This document shows, piece by piece, positions 1-11,562 of a stretch of DNA of 64,000 bases. The notes beneath the pieces were generated by a model. That model worked only from the letters and a program-made list of their open reading frames with translations. It did not search any database and had not been told where the DNA came from. Position 1 is the first letter of the stretch, and each line of letters starts with the position of its first letter. The translations under genes were made by a program, and so were the position numbers. Source of the DNA: Glycine soja (Eukaryota; Streptophyta; Magnoliopsida; Fabales; Fabaceae); assembly GCF_004193775.1 (NCBI RefSeq), contig NC_041006.1, positions 26,410,163-26,474,162 of the forward strand, given 5' to 3'.

Positions 1-179
1 GGTTGCCTCCTAGTAGCGCTTCTTTAACGTCTTTAGCTGGACGCCTTATGACTTGTCGGTGACTGACCTAGTACTTTGCTTACCTTTGGCTTTGGACTTG
101 GTCGCCTATTGGTCGGCCGTGTGGTGTAGGCAATACTCAAACCTTTTTGTGGATGAGCAGAGGTGAACTCTAGAGGTGA

Positions 180-960
180 TGGCGGTGCGTCTGTTTCCTG
201 CTGCCGGCCCTCCCAATGCTGCTGTGGTGTTTCGCCCTGCGCCTATCTGGGGCACAGTACTTCTTGATGAAAGCTCGATTAGTAGGGGGCCTGATGCCCT
301 TGCTGGAGGTGACAGGTACTCCGTAGAACTGACAGAGACCCGTAATTAGAGCTTGACAACTCCAAGACCCTGTTGGACTTCTTCGGGTCCACTAGGTGTC
401 TTGCAGTCGCGATCCCTGCAAACAATAGATGAAAATCAGAAATCAGTTGAGCGATGTGCATACTTACCTATGATGACGTGACCTTGCCGGGGGGGGTACG
501 GGCACCCTGTAGGACTGATAGAGGCCCGTAACCAGAGCTGGAAACCCCAGGGCCCTGTTGGACTTTTTCGGGTCCACTGGGTGTCTTGTGGGTGCGATCC
601 CTGCAAACAATAGATGGTATCAGAAATCAGTTGAACTATATGCATACTTACCCATGTCGGGACGACACAAACCAACTGATACTTTTGCAGGGGGAGATTG
701 GCATTGCGGTCGCTGGGCAGAATATTGCTAAGTAGCAATGTCATCTATGTAAGAGTGGTCATGTTGGTGCGCATGATCCGCACTCGTCTCTTTGCAGCGG
801 CACGGGTGAAATCTTGCCCCAGTATGCATAGTAGCTGTGTGATAGCCTCCCTCTCTGGTTGTGCTCGCACAGTTGGCCCTCCTCCAATATCAGGGGGTGG
901 CCCAGGAACCGTTAAAAGGAAACTACTGGTCCCTTAACCGGGAGTGCAAGTCTCGGTTAA
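180..960 (-). pseudogene. ORF3 remnant (putative plant transposon protein family, PF20167-like)
   Basis: The minus strand translates in broken frames into text matching the better copy at 14916-16163. One example is the stretch around HIAQLISD followed by LFAG and a DP.KSNR motif, which corresponds to HVAQLIAD, LFAG and DPDKSNR there. Only the C-terminal two thirds are present: similarity runs from the region matching 15790 down to the region matching 15230, and the N-terminal part is lost towards the minisatellite. Several stops and frameshifts and an internal duplication make it non-coding today. Bases 1-179 continue in the same direction but I recognise nothing in them. Family name is from memory of this protein type in legume Tat and Athila elements; its function is unknown. 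Confidence 0.65.
308..662. repeat. Tandem duplication of about 180 bp inside the ORF3 remnant
   Basis: Bases near 308-475 and 492-662 are two diverged copies of one segment. Both contain the words CCTGTTGGACTT, TCGGGTCCACT, GATCCCTGCAAACAATAGATG and ATCAGAAATCAGTTGA in the same order. The matching part of the ORF3 copy at 15370-15510 is single, so the duplication arose within the copy A lineage. Confidence 0.8.
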
Positions 961-984
961 GCATTTAAGGACAGAGGACCTTAA

Positions 985-3445
985 ATTATCTTAAGGTGTG
1001 GATATGGAGCCCACTGAAAGTGAGGACGCATAGTCTTCTAAAGGCGAGGGCGTGTTGCCCTCTGAAGTTCAAGACGTGTCGCCTTTCGAAGGCGAGGGAG
1101 TGTAGTCCTATGATGGCAAGGACGTGCAATCCTCTAAAGGTGAGGGCATGCCCCCCTTTGAAAGTGAGGGCGTGTAGCCCTACAAAGGTGAAGGCACATG
1201 ACCCTTTGACGGCGAGGACGTGTAGTCCTCTGAAGTTGAAGGTACATGACCCTTTGAAGTCGAGGACGTGTAGTCCTCTCAAGGCGAGGACGTGTAGTCC
1301 TCTGACGGTGAGGGTAACTAGTACCCAAGGTGAGGGCGTGTAGCCCTCTCAAGGCGAGGACATGTAGTCCTCTAGAGGTGAGGGCGTGCAACCCTCTGAT
1401 GGTGAGGGTATGTAGTACACAAGGTGAGGGCGTGCAGCCCTCTCAAGGCGAGGACATGTAGTCCTCTCAAGGCGAGGACGTGTAGTCCTCTGACGGTGAG
1501 GGTAACTAGTACCCAAGGTGAGGGCGTGTAGCCCTCTCAAGGCGAGGACATGTATTCCTCTGAGGGCGTGCAGCCCTCTGATGGTGAGGACGTGTAGTCC
1601 TCTCAAGGCGAGGACGTGTAGTCCTCTCAAGGCGAGGACGTGTAGTCCTCTCAAGGCGAGGACGTGTAGTCCTCTCAAGGCGAGGACGTGGAGTCCTCTG
1701 AAGGCAAGGGTAACTAGTACCCAAGGTGAGGGCGTGTAGCCCTCTCAAGGCGAGAACGTGTAGTCCTCTCAACGGTGAGGGTAACTAGTACCCACGGTGA
1801 GAGCGTGTAGCCCTCTCAAGGCGAGGACAGGTAGTCCTCTGGAGGTGAGGGCGTGCAGCCCTCTGATGGCGAGGACGTGTAGTCCTCTCACTGGTGACGG
1901 TAACTAGTACCCAAGGTGAGGGCGTGTAGCCCTCTCAAGGCGAAGACGTGTAGTCCTCTAGAGGTGAGGGCGTGCAGTCCTCTGATGGTGAGGACGTGTA
2001 GTCCTCTCAAGGTGAGGACAGGTAGTCCTCTGGAGGTGAGGGCGTGCAGCCCTCTGATGGTGAGGACGTGTAGTCCTCTCAAGGCGAGGACGTGTAGTCC
2101 TCTCAACGGTGAGGGTAACTAGTACCCAAGGTGAGGGCGTGTAACCCTCTGATGGTGAGGACGTGTAGTCCTCTGAAGGCGAGGACATGTAGTCCTCTGG
2201 AGGTGAGGGCGTGCAGCCCTCTGATGGTGAGGACGTGTAGTCCTCTCAAGGCAAGGACGTGTAGTCCTCTCAACGGTGAGGGTAACTAGTACCCAAGGTG
2301 AGGGCGTGTAACCCCCTGATGGTGAGGACGTGTAGTCCTCTGAAGGTGAGGGCGTGTAGCCCTACAAAGGTGAAGGCACATGACCCTTTGACGGCGAGGA
2401 CGTGTAGTCCTCTGAAGTTGAAGGTACATGACCCTTTGAAGGCGAGGACGTGTAGTCCTCTGAAGGTGAAGGTAACTAGTACCCAAGGTGAGGGCGTGTA
2501 GCCCTCTCAAGGCGAGGACTTATAGTCCTCTGGAGGTGAGGGCGTGCAGCCCTCTGGTGGTGAGGACGTGTAGTCCTCTCAAGGCGAGGACGTGTAGTCC
2601 TCTGACGGTGAGGGTAAGTAGTACCCAAGGTGAGGGCGTGTAGCCCTCTCAAGGCGAGGACTTATAGTCCTCTGGAGGTAAGGGCGTGCAGCCCTCTGAT
2701 GGTGAGGACGTGTAGTCCTCTCAAGGCGAGGACGTGTAGTCCTCTGACGTTGAGGGTAACTAGTACCCAAGGTGAGGGCGTGCAGCCCTCTCAAGGCGAG
2801 GACATGTAGTCCTCTGGAGGTGAGGGCGTGCAGCCCTCTGATGGTGAGGACGTGTAGTCCTCTCAAGGCGAGGACGTGTAGTCCTCTCAACGGTGAGGGT
2901 AACTAGTACCCAAGGTGAGGGCGTGTAGCCCTCTCAAGGCGAGGACTTATAGTCCTCTGGAGGTGAGGGCGTGCAGCCCTCTGGTGCTGAGGACGCGTAG
3001 TCCTCTCAAGGCGAGGACGTGTAGTCCTCTCAACGGTGAGGGTAACTAGTACCCAAGGTGAGGGCGTGCAGCCCTCTCAAGGCGAGGACATGTAGTCCTC
3101 TGGAGGTGAGGGCGTGCAGCCCTCTGATGGTGAGGACGTGTAGTCCTCTCAAGGCGAGGACGTGTAGTCCTCTCAACGGTGAGGGTAACCAGTACCCAAA
3201 GTGAGGGCGTGCAGCCCTCTCAAGGCGAGGACATGTAGTCCTCTGGAGGTGAGGGCGTGCAGCCCTCTGATGGTGAGGACGTGTAGTCCTCTCAAGGCGA
3301 GGACTTATAGTCCTCTGGAGGTGAGGGCGTGCAGCCCTCTGGTGGTGAGGACATGCAGTCCTCTGATGGCGAGGACATGTAGTCCTCTGATGGCGAGGAC
3401 GTGTAGTCCTCTCAAGGCGAGGACGTGTAGTCCTCTAAAGGTGAT
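985..3445. repeat. 24-bp hairpin minisatellite with a 143-bp higher-order repeat
   Basis: Roughly one hundred units of about 24 bp lie head to tail. Each unit holds a perfect or near-perfect inverted repeat: GAGGAC, a five-base loop such as GTGTA, then GTCCTC; or GAGGGC, loop, GCCCTC; or GGGTA, ACTAG, TACCC. From about 2612 to 3183 six units form a block that recurs every 143 bp (GGGTAA at 2612, 2754, 2897, 3040 and 3183). Units at 985-1340 are more diverged, and part of that block recurs at 2300-2470. The array sits between the non-coding block and the ORF3 remnant of copy A, the kind of 3' region where Ogre-type elements are known to carry variable tandem repeats. The open frames through it reflect a unit of eight codons, not a gene. 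Confidence 0.95.
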
Positions 3446-3942
3446 AGGTACAAGTACCCAAGGGTCCACCCTTATGAGAAAGCAAGAGATCGACTCATCG
3501 AGAGGGCCGGTCATCCCAAATCCACACGACTGGATATTAGATGTAGGAAATCTATGCAGTTAACATGATTTTTAGGGATGCAGATGCATGCAACCTTTGT
3601 CTTGAAATGCGGAAAATGCAGACTTCACATGAAATAATGCAATGTAATGGAAAATTGTACAACGTTCATGACATTCTTTCCCTATTTTGTGATTTTGATT
3701 TTGATTTAATTTTTTTTTTTTGGAAAACACAGATTGACTGTCCTTTTGAAAGAGGTGATAATTCATGCAACCTCATCCTATCTTTTTGCAAATCTCTCCG
3801 GGAACTCCCTCAGAGTGTATGTTCTTTTTGATTTAGTCACTTGACCATTTTGGAGTGACGACAATGGAGTCGTTTGATGTTTAATCAATCCATTGAAATC
3901 CTAGGGTTTGTCCCCCCTTTTTTTGTTAAAAACATCGATGGG

Positions 3943-4197
3943 TGAGAACTTTTGATCGACCCCTATGTTCACTTGAGGCTCATGCACGGTGCCCCTCATT
4001 GCCCCAGTGTAAGGCTTTGAGGTATCAATCGTTGCCTTTCGTCATGACCTTGTAGGAGGGAACCTATTGGGTGAATACTTCTAATCTGCCCCTAGGTTCG
4101 CTTGAGGTTTTTGCATGGTGCCTTTCGTTGCCCCAGTGTAGGGCTTAGAGGTACCAATTGTTGTCTTGTTTTCACGACCTCGTAGTGAGGAAGAATG
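3943..4197. repeat. Two tandem units of about 125 bp
   Basis: Two diverged units start near 3943 and 4073. Each contains CTTGAGG, then a GCATGGTGCC or GCACGGTGCC motif, then TTGCCCCAGTGTA, then a poly-pyrimidine stretch and ACGACCT or ATGACCT. Copy B carries three such units at 63109-63465, so copy number changed after the two copies separated. Confidence 0.8.
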
Positions 4198-4279
4198 AAA
4201 GACGCAATTGATTTTTGCAAAAAGAATTTTCCAAGGACGAGAAATAGTTGAAGGATTTTTTCAGGATTAAGTCAAATGA

Positions 4280-5011
4280 CTCCAATGTAGAAGCAAGATG
4301 TTTTTGATGTTTTGATGATGCCAAAGGATCAAGTGCTTCCAAGTTTTATTCAAGACAAGAATCCAAGAAAATCAAGACATATGATCAAGTTTGATCTCTT
4401 AGAATCTTTAGGAAGAAGTTTCCAAATTGAAGAAGCAAAAGGTTTGACCAAGGAATTCTATCCTTTCAATTTGAGATTTGCTCTCTGGTAATCGATTACT
4501 AGCAGTTTGAAAATGTTTTAATTCAAATTTTTAAAACCTGTAATCGATTACATAAGTCTTGTAATTGATTACAAGAGGGGATTTTCAGAAAATAATTTCC
4601 AAGAGACATATCTATTCAAATGTTTTATGAATGGCCATTCAAATGTTTTAAAGAGAGTTTTCATTGCCCAAACAGTTTTATCCTCTCGAAAGATTAAGAG
4701 TTTTTCTGAACTGAACTGTCTTATCCTCTCAAAAAGATTCCTTGGTCAACCACTTGCATATTCAATAAGGAATTTTGATTGGTCTTCATTGTACAATCTA
4801 TCCCTTTAAGAGAGAATTCTTCTTCTTATTTCTGAAAAGGGATTAAGAGACCGTGGGTCTCTTGTAGTAGAGGATTCTTGAACACAAGGGAAGGGTTATC
4901 CCTGTATGCATTGTTAATCCGAAAAGAGAGATTGATAGTTCAATTGGGGAATAGTCTTTGCATCTTAATTCAACCCCCCTTTTTCTTAAGGTAACTGAGG
5001 CCATTTGTCCA
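4280..5011. repeat. LTR-like segment with GTAATCGATTAC motifs, possibly a copia-type solo LTR
   Basis: The segment opens with TGATGATGCCAAAGGATCAA and closes after TTCAACCCCCC and TTAAGGTAACTGAGGCC, a layout seen in legume copia LTRs. It has three copies of the near-palindrome GTAATCGATTAC or a one-base variant (near 4488, 4541 and 4561). Clear target duplications were not found. The same segment is in copy B (about 62215-63000) with five such motifs, so any insertion predates the split of A and B. Confidence 0.4.
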
Positions 5012-5471
5012 ACATCCTATTCTTGATAACTCACTTCTCTCTAAAAAGACAAAATGAGGTCACATGAACGTCTATATTTTTACTTGAAAACACAGTCAAT
5101 CAAATGCCCTTTTTTTTTATTTTGGAGCTTATTTGTTTTGAACTTTACTCGTTTTTTTACGGCACCCCCACCAACGTGCAAGACGAGTAATCTCTGATTG
5201 AACAGTCTTGGAAGCCAACACTCAGGAGCGCAGGTCGCTTGAGCAAACAGACCAATGGCTTGCACCCACATTCCGATGAAAGTTGAATAAGCAAACATGC
5301 GTTTGTGAGAGGATGAGGGACAAAGATATCAACTTTATCCATTTCATTTAACATTGTAGCTGTGGTTTACAATAATGGCATAACCTTGGAAACCCTGATG
5401 AGTCATTAGGGACACCTAACAACAGCTTTCAAAATTGCCCCATGTGTGGCATCTCTTGTCAATGTCGGGAT

Positions 5472-7207
5472 TTACACGCAATTCTCCTCAAATTTCAGCC
5501 AGCCCGCATCAATTAGACCTTGCACCTTATGCTTCAGAGCCCTACCATGCTCAATGGAACGCCCCGGGGCTTCTCCGTGACAAGCACACGTTGCGTTCGA
5601 GTCGTATTCTCGGAGAAATGGAGGTTGATGAACCTTGGCTAGGGTTATGGCTACCATTGAATTATCAAGTAGATATGGGATCAAGTTTAGCATATGACAA
5701 CGGAATTTGGGGTGAACCCTACAGGCTTTTTGCTGCAAAATTCCTTTTTGTTGGTGTTTTTGGTTTGTGCTAAAGGTGGTGTTTGTCATGGGAAGTGCGG
5801 TAGACAGACTTTGTGGTAGATTTAGGGATGGCCTTCGTGGATAACTGGGTGGTGGGTAAGGAGAAAGTTTGTTATTGGCTGAGTAAAGATATTGTTGGGT
5901 TGGTGGGAAATTTGGCCGTACAGGAATTACAGTCACAGCATGGGTTTCTCCCTCATCCTCACCCTCTTTATTTGCCCCAGTTTTCTCAGTCGTCCTAGTA
6001 GGATGATCAAATTTGCCTCTTTTCGGACCCACCTTGATCCTTTCACTGGCGAAGACCAAATCTGTAAAACTTGAAGGTGTGTAACCCACCATTTTTCATA
6101 GTAGAACACCGGTCACGTGTCTACTATCATTGTGATAATCTCTTTCTCTGTTTTTGGGGGTGCTACTTGAGTTGCCAAGTCTCTCCATCTTTGGGCGTAT
6201 TCTTTGAAAGATTCGTGCCCCCTTTTTGCACAGTTTTTGTAGTTGCATCCTATCCGGAGCCATATCAGAATTGTGCTGACACTGCCTAATGAAGGCAACC
6301 ATTAGGTCCTTCCAAGAATGGACTCAAGAAGGTTCCTAAGTTAGTATACCAGGCGACAGTTGTCCTAGTAAGACTTTCTCAGGAAAAATGTATCAGCAGT
6401 TTCTCATCTTTTGCGTATGCCCCCATCTTCCGACAGTATATCTTTAGATGGTTCTTGGAGCGAGTAGTCACCTTGTACTTGTCGAAGTCCGGCACTTTGA
6501 ACTTGGGAATGACCATGTTTGGGTATTAGGAACAACTCTTCTAGGTTAGCAAAGGCATAATCTTCACCTCCTTCAATGGCCCTGAGCCTTTCCTCTAGAT
6601 GATCCAACTTTCCCATTCCTGCCATAGTCATGAGGGTTTTTAACCGCTGTGGAATGCAAGAGGTGCAGTTGTGGGTGATACTGAGGGCCTTCCAAAGGGT
6701 TTTGTAAGGGTATACCACCAACTGCTTGCCCTTCAGTGGTATATCCGAGCCAAGGCTCGAAGTCGGCTAGATTGTGGTGGGGAATTTCATGTGTCTCCCC
6801 CATGGTTTGAGAGATATGTGCCTGATGAGGTTATTGGTTCTCAATGAGTATCGGAGTGGAGTTATTGAGATTTTCATTGAGAGTGTATGCCACATTGGGT
6901 GGTGTATAGTTGGGAGGCAAGCCATATGATGGGAAGGCGTGCTCGTTTTGAATTTGCACCTCATGGGGTCATCCGTACTTCCCAAATCTTTGCCTACTAT
7001 ATTTGAGGTTGGATGATTCATTTGCTTGAGGCCGGATGGGGACATCAGGTTCACCTTAGCAACAACGCTGGTAGCGGCAATTGCAACCGCATTGGCTTCC
7101 ATTATCTTCTTCACGCTCATCATGGCCTCCATCATTGTGGCCATTTTCTCTTTAATGGCCTCCATGTCGGCCTTCATCTTCTCTTGTATCTCCTCTGCTT
7201 CACCCAT
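5472..7207 (-). pseudogene. gag: Broken gag of copy A
   Basis: Gag is the structural protein that forms the cytoplasmic particle. The minus strand starts at the Met of MGEAEEIQEKMKAD (7207), a short acidic coiled-coil start shared with copy B and with the third Tat copy (MGDQEEMQEQMKVD). Downstream text in other frames includes LDHLEERLRAIEGGEDY, MAPDRMQLQ, a region matching the Retrotrans_gag core, and a C-terminal part from 6092 with DLVFASERI. At least three frameshifts separate these pieces. The zinc-knuckle type CHGEAPGRSIEHG text near 5560 is degenerate. No protease follows. It cannot give a full Gag. Confidence 0.8.
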
Positions 7208-8414
7208 TACTCTAGCTCTAGCACAAGTTCGGTGAGGACGCCGTAAAGCATGTTTTTTTTTTTTTTTTTTTTTTTTCTTTATAACAATGATTAAGTTCAT
7301 TTTATTTCATTTTTCAAGGAAAGAATGCAACGAGCAATGCAACCAATGAAAAGCATGGATGCATGCGAATGATGTACAGTTGAAGTATTGCGAATCTTTA
7401 CGCAAGATATGGGGTTGAATCAATTTAGATTTTCAACACGGTCCATGACATCTTTGTCAAGGTGAAACTGGAAGTAACAAGGACATCAATAATCCTAAAT
7501 ATCTTTGGCAGTAGACGAAGCAGTGATGTGACTCGATTCATCTTTTGCCCCAATTTTGCAAGACGGTTACTTCCATATTTCAACTTGACTTGATGAACCT
7601 TTTTGTAAAAGCATGAGCTTGGTTCAACCCTATAATCCAAGGAATGGCAATTCTGATCGCCAATACTTCAACAACATCTCATAGGGATGAATGACTCGGG
7701 CATACTTTAAGCTTATGCACGGAAAATGTAATTATGAAATTGAGATGCCCGAAGAAACACCATTTCCTAGTTAACCATGCATTAGGTACCATGTTCAATT
7801 ATTTTGTTTTTAAGTGAAACGGGTTTATGATCCCAACATGGTTGGCTCCTAACACATGAAACTAAGAATGTAGTGTGAAGTTTCACGCTTCCCCCTTCTT
7901 TGTTTTTGTTTTGTAGAGGAAAACGCAAGGATGAGCAAACATGAAAACAAATGGTATGCAATTTTGCAGATCAAAAAGTTTGTTGAACGCATATGCATGA
8001 TGATGCCATGACTCATGCAAAATGTGAGGCTAGAATATGATAACGGACAAATGCAGGATATGTCCATTATGATGTTATGAAGAGATGCTTATGTGGTGCA
8101 TGATATGAATGCATTTTACGGACACGAGAGCCCGGAAAATCATCTCTTCTTACTTGCGCATTTGGGGCGTAGTGCCCCATGTGTACAATTAAGAAGGTGA
8201 TATGGACCTTCCGGCTTCCCGTGACAAAGGATGAGACCAACATACAATGCATGCTAGAGATAAAATGTGGGAGTGACTTGATTTGCACAAGCTTTTTGGA
8301 GTAGAAACATGGGACCAACTCATTTTATTTCAAAAAGGAAGTCGTATCTAGTCAAGGTCTGAGAGACCATACAAGTTTCCTAACGATTTCTAATTATGTG
8401 GGCCATTAAGTCTA
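7208..8414. other. Spacer between ORF1 and gag of copy A, with a 24-bp poly(T)
   Basis: Element 2 has only about 230 bp between its ORF1 stop and gag start, so copy A holds roughly 1 kb of extra DNA here. The part at 8240-8414 matches the short spacer of the third Tat copy (53640-53772). A minus-strand frame at 7425-7640 is conserved in copy B at 59620-59837. A run of 24 T lies at 7253-7276; copy B instead has a short (AAAAT)n run. Bases 8120-8230 resemble the leader at 10340-10450 in having AAGAAGG followed by a GGACC motif. No recognised gene. Confidence 0.6.
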
Positions 8415-10228
8415 TCATATGCTGACAATAGCCGAGAAGCCCATGAATCTCTTCGGGGCGGAGTAGGTGTCTGCCATCGCCTTGGCCTTGGCTAACAATC
8501 GGGGAAGTTCTTGACTCCCGTTCAAGGTAAGAGCAAACCGATCCATCCACATGGTTGCCTCTTGGTGTAAAGAGTCAATCACCCTTCCTCTAGCCTCTTT
8601 TTCCGCGTATACTTGGGCATATTCGTCCGCGATTCTATGCTCGTGGGCCGTGGCTAGACCTAACTCTTCTTGGTACTTGGCGATGATAGCTAACATGTTG
8701 GTCTCTGTCTCGCATAAACGCTGAGACAAGCTTCTTTTGGACCTTGAACAAGCAATCAACTCCTCTTTCAGAACCATGCTATGTGCTCGCGACTGGTCCC
8801 TTTCTTCCCTTCGCAACTTGAGTTCACTATTGCTACCCCATAGAGCTCCGCGAAATTTGTTCCGGCCATACTCTTCCTTGCGAGCCCTCTTGGTCTCTTG
8901 TTCAAGGGCTCTTGCGGTAATTGCATTCTCTTCCCGTAACTCGGCACACTCCTTCCGAACGTGTGTAGCGGCCAACTTGAACTTCTCCTTGGCAAGTTTT
9001 GCCTTTCCTAACTCGCCTTTGAGAGCTTGGACTTCTTTGTCTTCTTCCGGTGCTTCAAAATTCTCTTTGCTGACGACTTTTAACTTGGCGAGCCAATCTA
9101 AACCTCGTATGCGAACTTTCAGCCATTCGTGGTACCCACCAATGATGCCATTACGAATGCCTCTAAGCTCTTGATCTTTCCTTAACGGGGTTTCCCATGC
9201 CTTATGGATTCTTTGTATAGTCTTGGAATTTTGTGCGCCGAGGTCCCTCACAAGGAAAGGAGACATGCTTTCTTCCGTCGGTACTCCCCTCATGGGGTAC
9301 CCTAGTTGTCTTATAGCGAGCGTGGGATTGTAGTTAATACAACCCCTCGTTCCTACCAGCGGAATGTTTGGGGTATCCTCCACATGAGAAAAGGACTCCT
9401 TCTTTTCCTTCCTTCCATCGGGGGAACCAACTGATTGTTCTACCTCCTATCCCGGCCAAGAGCTGGTCCCAATCTATTCTCCTCTTTTCAGTGCACGAGC
9501 GATGGCTCAGGTGCGGACATGGATGTCTTGTGTCTTGTCGGAACAAGTGCGAAACCAACCAAACACAGAGGGCGGGTAAGCAACAGATGATCCGTGCGCT
9601 ACTCTTTTCGCACCTTCGGTCAAATGTGTCAAACAGATCTGCCAAGACAGCTACCACCGGACTTTCCTTGCTATGGTGGTAGGCAAGGAAAGCGTCGATT
9701 GCTGCTAGGTCTACCAAACCATCCACATTTGGAAAGAGGACAACCCCGAAAATTAGCAAAGCTAACACATCCATAAACGGGACCCAGTCTCCTTGATTGG
9801 CCATACCCCTTGCCTTGTGGTAGGCCCGCTATGCCGTTCCGAGTCTGTTTTATGCGGTCCCAACCTCTTGCTGAATCCTTGACCACTATTGCAATTTTGC
9901 TCGAAGAGGGGAGACACCCGGATGAAAGATATGGTTTTCTTCCCCCGAGAGGACATCCTAGAATTTCCTCAAATTCTTCAATGGTTGGTACTAATTGGAA
10001 GTCCCCGAATGTGAAGCATCTCAAGGGCTGGTCGTAGTATTGGGTAAGTGATGCAATGGCTTCTATGGACACCTCTGCTATGGTCAACTCTAAGATCTTT
10101 CCGTAAGTCTTGCAGAAGGCTTGCATTTGGAGGGGTTCCATCAACCGCCCTAATTCCTTGATGCTGGTGGTATCTAGGCTTTTGACCTTGACTTGGTAGA
10201 ACCTCTTGCCGGTTTGATTTGTTCCCAT
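8415..10228 (-). pseudogene. ORF1 of copy A (DUF7745-like head plus coiled-coil tail), frameshifted
   Basis: ORF1 is an extra protein encoded upstream of gag in Ogre-type elements; its role is unknown. The start is taken at MGTNQTGKRFYQVKVKSLD, a start conserved in element 2 (MGTNQNGKRFYQVKV) and partly in copy B. The head contains YYDQPLRCFTFGDFQLVPT and EEFEEILGCPLGGRKPY, typical of the DUF7745 type. The middle holds DILALLIFGVVLFPN and GCINYNP.LAIRQLGYPMRG. The tail from about 9080 down to 8500 is a charged coiled coil with GALWGSNSELKLRREERDQS. Frame changes near 9800 and 9380 break it into three parts, and the last residues diverge from the IIRNR ending of the other copies. Protein-family name is from memory. 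Confidence 0.75.
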
Positions 10229-11078
10229 GCTTACTAAAGTGAGACAAAAGCTGGTGCAAATCAAAACTCCGATACCTCATGGGTGGGATGGATGAATGCA
10301 TGATGGAATGCATATGACACAGATGCAATCTAGGAATGCGGGGGTCCGGGGAATTTGTCCCCTTCTTAGATACGACGTCTAGGGGTAGCGAAATGCCCCA
10401 ACGCACGTTTTTAAGAAGGCGACACGGACCCTCCGTTGGTTTGTTTACAGTAGGGATCAAGACAGAACCCATATGCAATGCCTATGCAAAAGACACAATG
10501 CGGGAATGTGCACAGTATGACAATATTTACCGAACATAAGCAAAAGGGTATATGATACTCATGCATGGCAGTGTGAAAAATGGCACACAGCGTGTTTGCT
10601 TTGTGCCCCTATTTAAGGGACCTATAAGGGAGAGAACTAACTAGGCTTTTAGCAATAATCCCCAAGGTAGTCATATCTCTCTTGATGGTTTCTAGAGGTA
10701 TCATCCCCTTCGAAGAACATATTGCAGCAGTAGGGACTACTAGCAACAATAAGTTTTCAAAGAGAAAAGCTCTAGATGAGGGTTCACTGTAATCAAGCAA
10801 GTCGGAGACCTAGCATGATCACAGATTCACCTCCACTCCTTATGTTCCCATGAACCCGGGTATAGGGCCCTTTTTCACTCACAGTGTATGCAAATAGTGT
10901 TAGTGTTTGTGTGCATCAAATGAATAAATATTTACCTCATGCATACATTCTAAAACACACTAAAAGCAACAAAAAGTTTATATACACAAGAACATAAGAC
11001 AAATAAAGGGAAACCAACAAAGGAGAAAGTCATGATAAAACATTGCACAAGATTAAATGGCCTAACTCTCTAAAAATA
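10229..11078. other. Leader of copy A between primer site and ORF1
   Basis: This untranslated stretch matches 57369-58210 of copy B at about 97 percent where I compared it by eye. A 63-codon minus-strand frame at 10609-10800 is open in both copies. I counted six base differences there, five of them changing the amino acid, so there is no sign of selection on a peptide. A GACGTCTAGGGG stretch and a run of matching words precede ORF1 in both copies. Confidence 0.7.
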
Positions 11079-11097
11079 GTCCCCAGTGGAGTCGCCA
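11079..11097 (-). promoter_or_regulatory. Primer binding site, tRNA-Arg type
   Basis: On the minus strand, two bases after the LTR end, the sequence TGGCGACTCCACTGGGGAC is complementary to the 3' end of a tRNA ending in CGCCA. It differs by only one or two bases from what a plant tRNA-Arg(ACG) would give (from memory), the primer type reported for Ogre elements. Confidence 0.85.
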
Positions 11098-11562
11098 ACT
11101 GTCGCAACCTACCCTTCGGCGGGAGGGCGACGCGTGACTCGCGGGATGCGTGTTCCACGAAAGGAATACGCGCGGAGTCGCCACCAACGTTTATTTGAGG
11201 AAAATGTCGGAAAAACCGGAAAAGACGCGATCTACGAACTTTTTAGTGAAAGGTTCGGGAGTTGTATTTACGCACGGGGAAGGTATTAGCACCCCACACG
11301 TCCGTCCCAAAGGACGGCAGCCTTTAATCGAATGTGCAAACATGACTTTGATTTTTATGTTCCCTTTTATATTCTTATATCCTTTATACCCTTTTTATAT
11401 TTTTTCTTTTTTGTGGTCGACAAGGGTGTTTCCCTTTGCTCCTACGTATTCCTCAATTTGTGATGAGGAAATCAGACCTACGTAGTTCTTTCTTATTAAA
11501 GTGTTTGGTTAAGTTGTTTTTGTCCTTTTTTGCAAAATATGTTTTTATTGAACAAAAGGTCA

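Larger units (their letters stand above)
3446..5471. other. Non-coding block of copy A between gag and minisatellite
   Basis: No convincing coding sequence is seen. The whole block recurs in reverse orientation at 61718-63960, including indels and duplicated units, so it is a standing part of this pol-less subfamily. It contains a 120-bp tandem duplication at 3943-4197, an LTR-like stretch near 4280-5011 with GTAATCGATTAC motifs, and a conserved stretch near 5100-5360 that may be a leftover of a longer coding region. A minus-strand frame at 5157-5354 is kept in copy B with changes, but it has no recognised domain. Confidence 0.75.

Noticed and set aside
985..3445. CRISPR-like array of short repeats
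   Set aside because: Units abut without unique spacers, and the setting is a plant retrotransposon. It is a minisatellite.
996..3563. Open frames of up to 120 codons with eight-residue periodic peptides in the minisatellite
   Set aside because: A 24-bp unit gives eight codons in every frame on both strands, and the 143-bp block shifts frame each time, so no frame is favoured.
3565..3831. Frame of 88 codons, mirrored at 63603-63812
   Set aside because: Conservation follows from the inverted copies of the element. The frame has no domain, and its low-complexity part differs by indels.
8737..9174. Plus-strand frame of 145 codons, with similar frames at 24809 and 54131
   Set aside because: Shadow of the ORF1 coiled coil on the opposite strand, and so conserved only through ORF1.
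10609..10800. Conserved leader peptide (also 57637-57828)
   Set aside because: Five of six differences between the copies change the residue, and the frame is broken in element 2.
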